From Bacteroidales bacterium (lineage in GTDB: Bacteria > Bacteroidota > Bacteroidia > Bacteroidales > UBA932): a DNA stretch of 64,000 bases. The stretch is from assembly GCA_020026355.1 (NCBI GenBank), contig JAHHQP010000008.1, positions 1 through 64,000 on the forward strand, in the 5' to 3' direction. Position numbers and translations under genes: made by a program. Position 1 is the first letter of the stretch, and each line of letters starts with the position of its first letter. Positions 59,837 through 64,000 of this stretch are shown here, one piece after another. The notes beneath the pieces are model-generated. The model had not been told where the DNA came from. It made no database searches and saw nothing but the letters and a program-made list of their open reading frames with translations.

Positions 59837-59885
59837 GCTTTATCCGGCAGCGGACTTTACCGCCACCGTCGTTTCTACCTGACGC

Positions 59886-60320
59886 TTAGGCTACGAGTGT
59901 CGGGATCATCAACGCTGCAACCAGTGCAAGGATAGCGTAGAACTCCGGAAGAGCGGCGTAGATCATCGTATTGGTCTGAACGTCATGTCCCTGAGCGATG
60001 CCGTTGATACCGTTTGCGCAGACCTGACCCTGACGGATCGCGGAGATCATGCAGACGAGACCTACAGCGAGGCCGACTCCGAAGAGGATAGGACCGTCAG
60101 TCGCGAAATCCTTGCTGAGCCACATGATGAAGGCAACGAAGCCGTAAAGACCCTGTGTTGCCGGAAGGGCGGAAAGGATCATATAGCTGGAGGATTTCTC
60201 CGGATTTTTCTTCAAAGCTGCTTCTGCCGCATTGCCGGCGATGGTTGTTCCGATACTACTACCGATTCCTGAAAGGCCCAACATGAGACCGAGTCCAAGA
60301 TAACCAAGAATTAAGTTCAT
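59886..60320 (-). CDS. ntpK: V-type ATP synthase subunit K (membrane rotor ring)
   Basis: 144 residues with four membrane helices, a duplicated hairpin as in V-type c subunits. Ion-site residues align with the sodium site of the Enterococcus hirae ring: L52, T55 and Q56 in SALPATQGLYGF, a glutamine in IRQGQV, and the essential E126 in LPEFYAIL. This points to Na+ as coupling ion. Last gene of the operon visible here (order B-D-I-K), 28 bp after subunit I. Confidence 0.94.
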   Translation of the reverse strand: MNLILGYLGLGLMLGLSGIGSSIGTTIAGNAAEAALKKNPEKSSSYMILSALPATQGLYGFVAFIMWLSKDFATDGPILFGVGLAVGLVCMISAIRQGQVCANGINGIAQGHDVQTNTMIYAALPEFYAILALVAALMIPTLVA

Positions 60321-60348
60321 AATGTTATTGTTTTTTGATTGTTGTTAT

Positions 60349-62253
60349 TTATTGTTCTATTTCTTTACCCAAGTTCATTGGATTGTAACGTTTACCCTTG
60401 CCTTCATAACCGGAGTTCTTGAAGTACTCGACGAAGGTAAGACGAAGCGGATGTACGAAGGCACCCAGTGCAGACATCGCGATGTTCAGCACATGGCCGG
60501 CCAGCAGGATCAGGATGAAAGGTATCCAGGTCAGGACATTGTCACCTAAGATCTGGAAGCCCAGATCGTTGAACACTCCACCGAGCATACCGCCGGCAAG
60601 TCCCAGCGCGTAGAGACGCACATAGCTGAGGACATCACCCAGGATGCCGGTCGCCATATTATAGGTATCCCACAGGCCGGATCCGATGTTGATCAGCGGA
60701 TTTCTTCCCGGTTTGTTGAAGATGAAGATACCCAGACCGGAGATGACGCCCAGTACGATGACGGCCCATTTGGTGATTTCAGCGGAAATCACGCTGGTGA
60801 AGGCCAGGACAGTGATGATCAGACCACCAAGGATCAGAACCAGCCAGCCCCAGGTGCTGATGTTCTCTTTGAATCCGAACCTTCTGGTATAGCAGATGGC
60901 TTTCACCACCATGGCCAGACAGATGTGGAAGATACCGATGGCGATGGCCAGGACCATCTGGATGGCGTAGCCGCCTTCCGCCGGATTCCTGACGATTCCC
61001 CCGTCAGGCCCCAGTCCTATCGTACCGGTGAGCATCAGGTTCCTGATGCCTTCAGGAATCCAGCTCACGGTGGTCAGATCCACACCGAAGAAAGTACCCA
61101 TGACCGTTCCGACAACCAGGGTCCCGGCACCCAGCAGGGTGATGATGTTGCCCAGGCCTTCGAACATGCCGATCTTGAGCCAGCCTTTCTTCACTGCAAG
61201 TCCGAAAAGGATGAGGAAGAGACCGTAACCTGCATCGCCCATGCACATGGCGAAGAACAGCAGGTAGAACGGGGCCAGGATCGGGGTAGGGTCGAATTCA
61301 CTGTAGACCGGCATACCGTACATTCCGGTCAGGACTTCGAACTGTCTGGTGAACCAGTTGTTCTTGAGTCTGATCGGCGGGTTGTCTTCTTCTGCAGCAT
61401 CTTCTTTCATATAGACCAGATCCATCTTGTCGAAGGCTGCGCAGAGTTCGGCTTCATTCTCCTTCGGAGCGAAACCGGTCATGATGGAAATCATGTTCTC
61501 GGCGGCAGTATCGCTGGATGCATCTGCAAGATAACGGTCCAGATCCACCAGGACGGCCTTCCGGAGCCCATTGATCTCCTCACATCGGCTTTCCTTGATC
61601 TTCATCAGGCGGGCCTTGCAGCGGAGCTGTTCTTCCTTGAGGCTGGCAATCTGCTCGGTAGATTTCCTGAAGGAGCCTTCCGGCGCCTTGCATTCCTTGG
61701 CTTTCACCGTACATTCCTCACCTTCGGCAAGGACGGTGACGAACCATATCTTCTTTCCATTGTCTTCAATTACCTGCAGCGGATAGAGCGTTTCCCAGGT
61801 CGGGTCGAACGCTTTCTTGTCCACGCAGTACCAGTGCAGCTGATAGCCGGTAGCCGCCAGTCTGTCCAGGGAGGCTTTGTCGAATTCTCCCCAAGGCATA
61901 CGTTCGGTCATCTCGCGGTTCGTTGCAGAGATTTCACCGCCGATTTCTTTCAGACGGGAATCCTGTGCGATAACGTAGGAGATGAGGTCGTTCTGGCTGA
62001 CCTTCAGCTCTTCTGCCGCAGCTGCAGCCTTGATCTTCTCGAAGTCGGGATCTTTGCTGCAGTCACTCTTGTCGAGGATCTTCAATGCCTCCTTGGCTGC
62101 CGCGGCGCGGCGGAGCATTGAAGCGGACCGCTCATCTACAGGTTTTGCGGAACGGGTGATATCCACGACTCCCAGTTCCTGAAGCTGCTTCAGAAACTCT
62201 TCCTTTCCCTCACGGAGCATGAGGAAAATGTATTTCGTCATCTGTGTGATCAT
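60349..62253 (-). CDS. ntpI: V-type ATP synthase subunit I (stator, a-type)
   Basis: 634 residues. N-terminal cytoplasmic half (about 1-320) with long helices, C-terminal half with seven to eight membrane helices (FYLLFFAMCMGDAGYGLFLI, FIFNKPGRNP, DVLSYVRLYALGLAGGML). The arginine in SYVRLYALGLA is the conserved half-channel residue that works against the ring carboxylate. Its ATG overlaps the subunit D stop (ATGA). It is the stator through which ions reach the K ring. Confidence 0.94.
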   Translation of the reverse strand: MITQMTKYIFLMLREGKEEFLKQLQELGVVDITRSAKPVDERSASMLRRAAAAKEALKILDKSDCSKDPDFEKIKAAAAAEELKVSQNDLISYVIAQDSRLKEIGGEISATNREMTERMPWGEFDKASLDRLAATGYQLHWYCVDKKAFDPTWETLYPLQVIEDNGKKIWFVTVLAEGEECTVKAKECKAPEGSFRKSTEQIASLKEEQLRCKARLMKIKESRCEEINGLRKAVLVDLDRYLADASSDTAAENMISIMTGFAPKENEAELCAAFDKMDLVYMKEDAAEEDNPPIRLKNNWFTRQFEVLTGMYGMPVYSEFDPTPILAPFYLLFFAMCMGDAGYGLFLILFGLAVKKGWLKIGMFEGLGNIITLLGAGTLVVGTVMGTFFGVDLTTVSWIPEGIRNLMLTGTIGLGPDGGIVRNPAEGGYAIQMVLAIAIGIFHICLAMVVKAICYTRRFGFKENISTWGWLVLILGGLIITVLAFTSVISAEITKWAVIVLGVISGLGIFIFNKPGRNPLINIGSGLWDTYNMATGILGDVLSYVRLYALGLAGGMLGGVFNDLGFQILGDNVLTWIPFILILLAGHVLNIAMSALGAFVHPLRLTFVEYFKNSGYEGKGKRYNPMNLGKEIEQ

Positions 62254-62861
62254 TGTTCTGCTTCCTCCTCTTCTTCCAGAGCGTGTCTGTTCTTCACGAT
62301 CTTGGAAGCGGCTTTGGAGAGATTCTCCTCGTCTTCCATATATCGTTTGATTTTCCGGATTGCTTCCTGATAACCTGGAATCTGGACCTTCTCATAAAGA
62401 TTCACCTTCTGGGTGGTCTTCTTGCGCTGGTAATCCAGGATCCGGCTCTTCTCGAGATAGACCTCTGATTCGATACCCAGACGGGAGAGTTCTTTCAGGA
62501 TCGCGACGCCGTCGGCATACCATGCCGGACATTTGAAGGCATCGAACTCATTGATCTGGTAATGGATCTCACCTAAGCCGGGTGTCTTCACACCTGCTAC
62601 CTTGACGGTGAACAGGTCGACATCCGTGATGGTGATGAGGTTGGGTTGGAACTCGTTCCAGAGCGCGGCGAGATAGTCGTAATTCTTCAGGGCAGCATCC
62701 AGCTCCTCAACAAGCTGTTCTGAACGTTGCTTGGCTTTCTTCACCTCGACGCGCAGGGCGGACTCCTTGTTCTTCAGTGTAGGGAGTGCATTCTTACGCA
62801 TCTTGAGTTGTTTGCCCAAGTTGTTCAGAGAGGTCTTGTTATATTGGAATTTAATGGCCAT
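62250..62861 (-). CDS. ntpD: V-type ATP synthase subunit D (central shaft)
   Basis: 203 residues, two long helices forming an antiparallel coiled coil (YNKTSLNNLGKQLKMRKNALP at the start, then KTTQKVNLYEKVQIPGYQEA near the end). It is the rotating shaft linking the A3B3 head to the membrane ring. Two nt after subunit B and overlapping subunit I, so all are translated from one mRNA. Confidence 0.94.
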   Translation of the reverse strand: MAIKFQYNKTSLNNLGKQLKMRKNALPTLKNKESALRVEVKKAKQRSEQLVEELDAALKNYDYLAALWNEFQPNLITITDVDLFTVKVAGVKTPGLGEIHYQINEFDAFKCPAWYADGVAILKELSRLGIESEVYLEKSRILDYQRKKTTQKVNLYEKVQIPGYQEAIRKIKRYMEDEENLSKAASKIVKNRHALEEEEEAEQ

Positions 62862-62863
62862 AA

Positions 62864-64000
62864 CTATTTGTTCTCTTTCCAGTATTTATCTGTAAACACT
62901 TGCTTGATACCGGTCTCGGCTTTCGTGAAATACGTACTGAAGAGCTCCCAGGCGGTATCCAGCATCTCGTCGATGCTGAGATTGACGTCGATGGCGAGCA
63001 GACGGGTCGCATACGCTTTCGCATAGTCGAGACATCTGAGGTCATAGTCGCTCAGGTCGAAACCGTTCTCCAGCTTGGTCTTCGCGTTCTGTGCATCTGC
63101 GTAGAGTCGTACGGAGGTGTTCATCACCTGGCTGTGGTCCTCTCTGGTCTTCTTTCCCTGTACGAGCTGTTTGAGTCGGGAGAGAGAGCGGAACGGATCG
63201 ATGATGACCTTTCCGGAATCCGGATCTGAACGGAGGAAGAGCTGACCCTCGGTGATGTATCCGGTGTTGTCCGGAATCGCGTGGGTGATATCTCCATCGT
63301 TCAGGGTCGTGACGGCGATGATGGTGATGGAACCGCCTTCAGGGAACTGCACGGCTTTCTCGTAGATCTTCGCGAGATCGGAATAGAGGGAACCTGGCAT
63401 GGAGTCCTTGGATGGAATCTGGTCCATACGGTTGGACACGATACTCAGTGCATCGGCGTAGAGAGTCATGTCGGTCAGGAGGACGAGAACTTTCTCGTTC
63501 TTCTCCGAAGCGAAGTATTCCGCTGCCGTCAGAGCCATGTCTGGAATGAGCAGTCGCTCTACTGGAGGCTGCTCCGTCGTGTTCACGAAGCTGATGATCT
63601 TGTCCAGGGCGCCGGCAGCCTCGAATTCATGCTTGAAATAGAGGTAGTCGTCATTGGAGAGACCCATACCGCCGAGGATGATCTTGTCCACATCGGCACG
63701 CAGGGCAACCTGCGCCATCACGTTGTTGTATGGCTGGTCCGAGTCTGCGAAGAACGGAATCTTCTGGCCGGATACCAGGGTGTTGTTGAGGTCGATGCCA
63801 GCGATACCGGTAGGGATCAGCTCGGATGGCTGTTTCCTTTTGTAAGGGTTTACGGAAGGTCCACCGATCTCCACTTCCTTTCCTTCAGGTTCAGGACCGC
63901 CGTCGATAGGTTGTCCGTAGGCGTTGAAGAAACGACCGGCGAGGTCTTCGCCGACTTTGAGTGTCGGGGCTTTTCCCAGAAAAACCACTTCGGCATCGGT
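62864..64000 (-). CDS. ntpB: V-type ATP synthase subunit B, 5' end outside window
   Basis: About 378 codons are visible to the right edge, against ~440 for the family, so the N-terminal ~60 residues lie beyond base 64000. The non-catalytic subunit of the A3B3 head: EDLAGRFFNAYGQPIDGGP, IPTGIAGIDLNNTLVSGQKIP (degenerate P-loop region SGQKIPFF without GKT), and the arginine-containing MDQIPSKDSMPGSLYSDLAKIYE. The ATG at 63988 is internal. The catalytic A subunit should lie just beyond the window. Confidence 0.95.
   Translation of the reverse strand, partial: TDAEVVFLGKAPTLKVGEDLAGRFFNAYGQPIDGGPEPEGKEVEIGGPSVNPYKRKQPSELIPTGIAGIDLNNTLVSGQKIPFFADSDQPYNNVMAQVALRADVDKIILGGMGLSNDDYLYFKHEFEAAGALDKIISFVNTTEQPPVERLLIPDMALTAAEYFASEKNEKVLVLLTDMTLYADALSIVSNRMDQIPSKDSMPGSLYSDLAKIYEKAVQFPEGGSITIIAVTTLNDGDITHAIPDNTGYITEGQLFLRSDPDSGKVIIDPFRSLSRLKQLVQGKKTREDHSQVMNTSVRLYADAQNAKTKLENGFDLSDYDLRCLDYAKAYATRLLAIDVNLSIDEMLDTAWELFSTYFTKAETGIKQVFTDKYWKENK

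Overview
The window is a gene-dense piece (about 57 protein genes, 1 tRNA, RNase P RNA, a probable 6S RNA, 1 riboswitch) of a chromosome from the phylum Bacteroidota, most likely an anaerobic member of the order Bacteroidales with moderate GC. Evidence: lineage-typical families (fimbrillin-like surface protein, TonB-dependent receptor, GSCFA, DUF3276/PUR, DUF5606, DUF6340, an extended NusB), glutaminyl-tRNA synthetase, a V-type ATPase, a rubredoxin/FprA oxygen-detoxification pair, few Shine-Dalgarno sequences, and many copies of the Bacteroidota promoter box TAnnTTTG just upstream of genes. I cannot name the genus.

Layout. 1-1.1 kb: 3' end of a fimbrillin-like/C-type-lectin-like surface protein. 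1.2-8.6 kb: AraC regulator, trpS, Dabb protein, TRIC-type channel, RluA-type pseudouridine synthase, orphan HsdR_N protein, then cca-xerC-like-hpf. 8.6-14.7 kb: holA, a Nat-type ABC exporter, a 5'-nucleotidase split into two secreted proteins, yicC. 14.8-18.8 kb: glnS, a two-TM sensor-like protein and a RecD-like helicase, packed head to tail. 18.8-23.5 kb: lysA-ffh, deoxyhypusine-synthase-like protein, GSCFA protein. 23.6-30.2 kb: outer-membrane barrel, fused 5'-nucleotidase lipoprotein, DsbD, RNase Y. 30.2-31 kb: 6S RNA candidate, zapA and a coiled-coil gene. 31-33.3 kb: MTA/SAH deaminase plus purine nucleoside phosphorylase (salvage). 33.3-41.4 kb: nadE, PUR protein, then the colinear run nusB-yajC-ybbR-coaE-DUF5606-rimO-DUF6340. 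41.4-45.1 kb: pepT, rnpB, and a two-gene unit of a flavin oxidoreductase and a steroid 5-alpha-reductase-family membrane enzyme. 45.2-50.1 kb: pyrG, glutaminyl cyclase, TPP riboswitch and a TonB receptor (probable thiamine uptake). 50.2-57 kb: FprA-rubredoxin, a candidate sRNA, trmD, DUF349, yidC, yggS. 57-59.7 kb: a secreted EEP phosphatase with an orphan PqqD, tRNA-Glu(CUC), a NamZ-like protein, L31. 59.9-64 kb: V-type ATPase subunits K, I, D, B (B runs off the right edge).

Most of this is housekeeping. The parts most worth following up are the SRD5A-family/OYE-family pair (candidate steroid or bile-acid reduction), promoters fused to terminators or sitting 5-7 nt before start codons (probable leaderless mRNAs), the TPP-switch TonB receptor, the 6S RNA overlapping the zapA stop codon, and a possible 3'-UTR small RNA after trmD. 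No CRISPR array, rRNA, prophage, insertion sequence or restriction system was seen.
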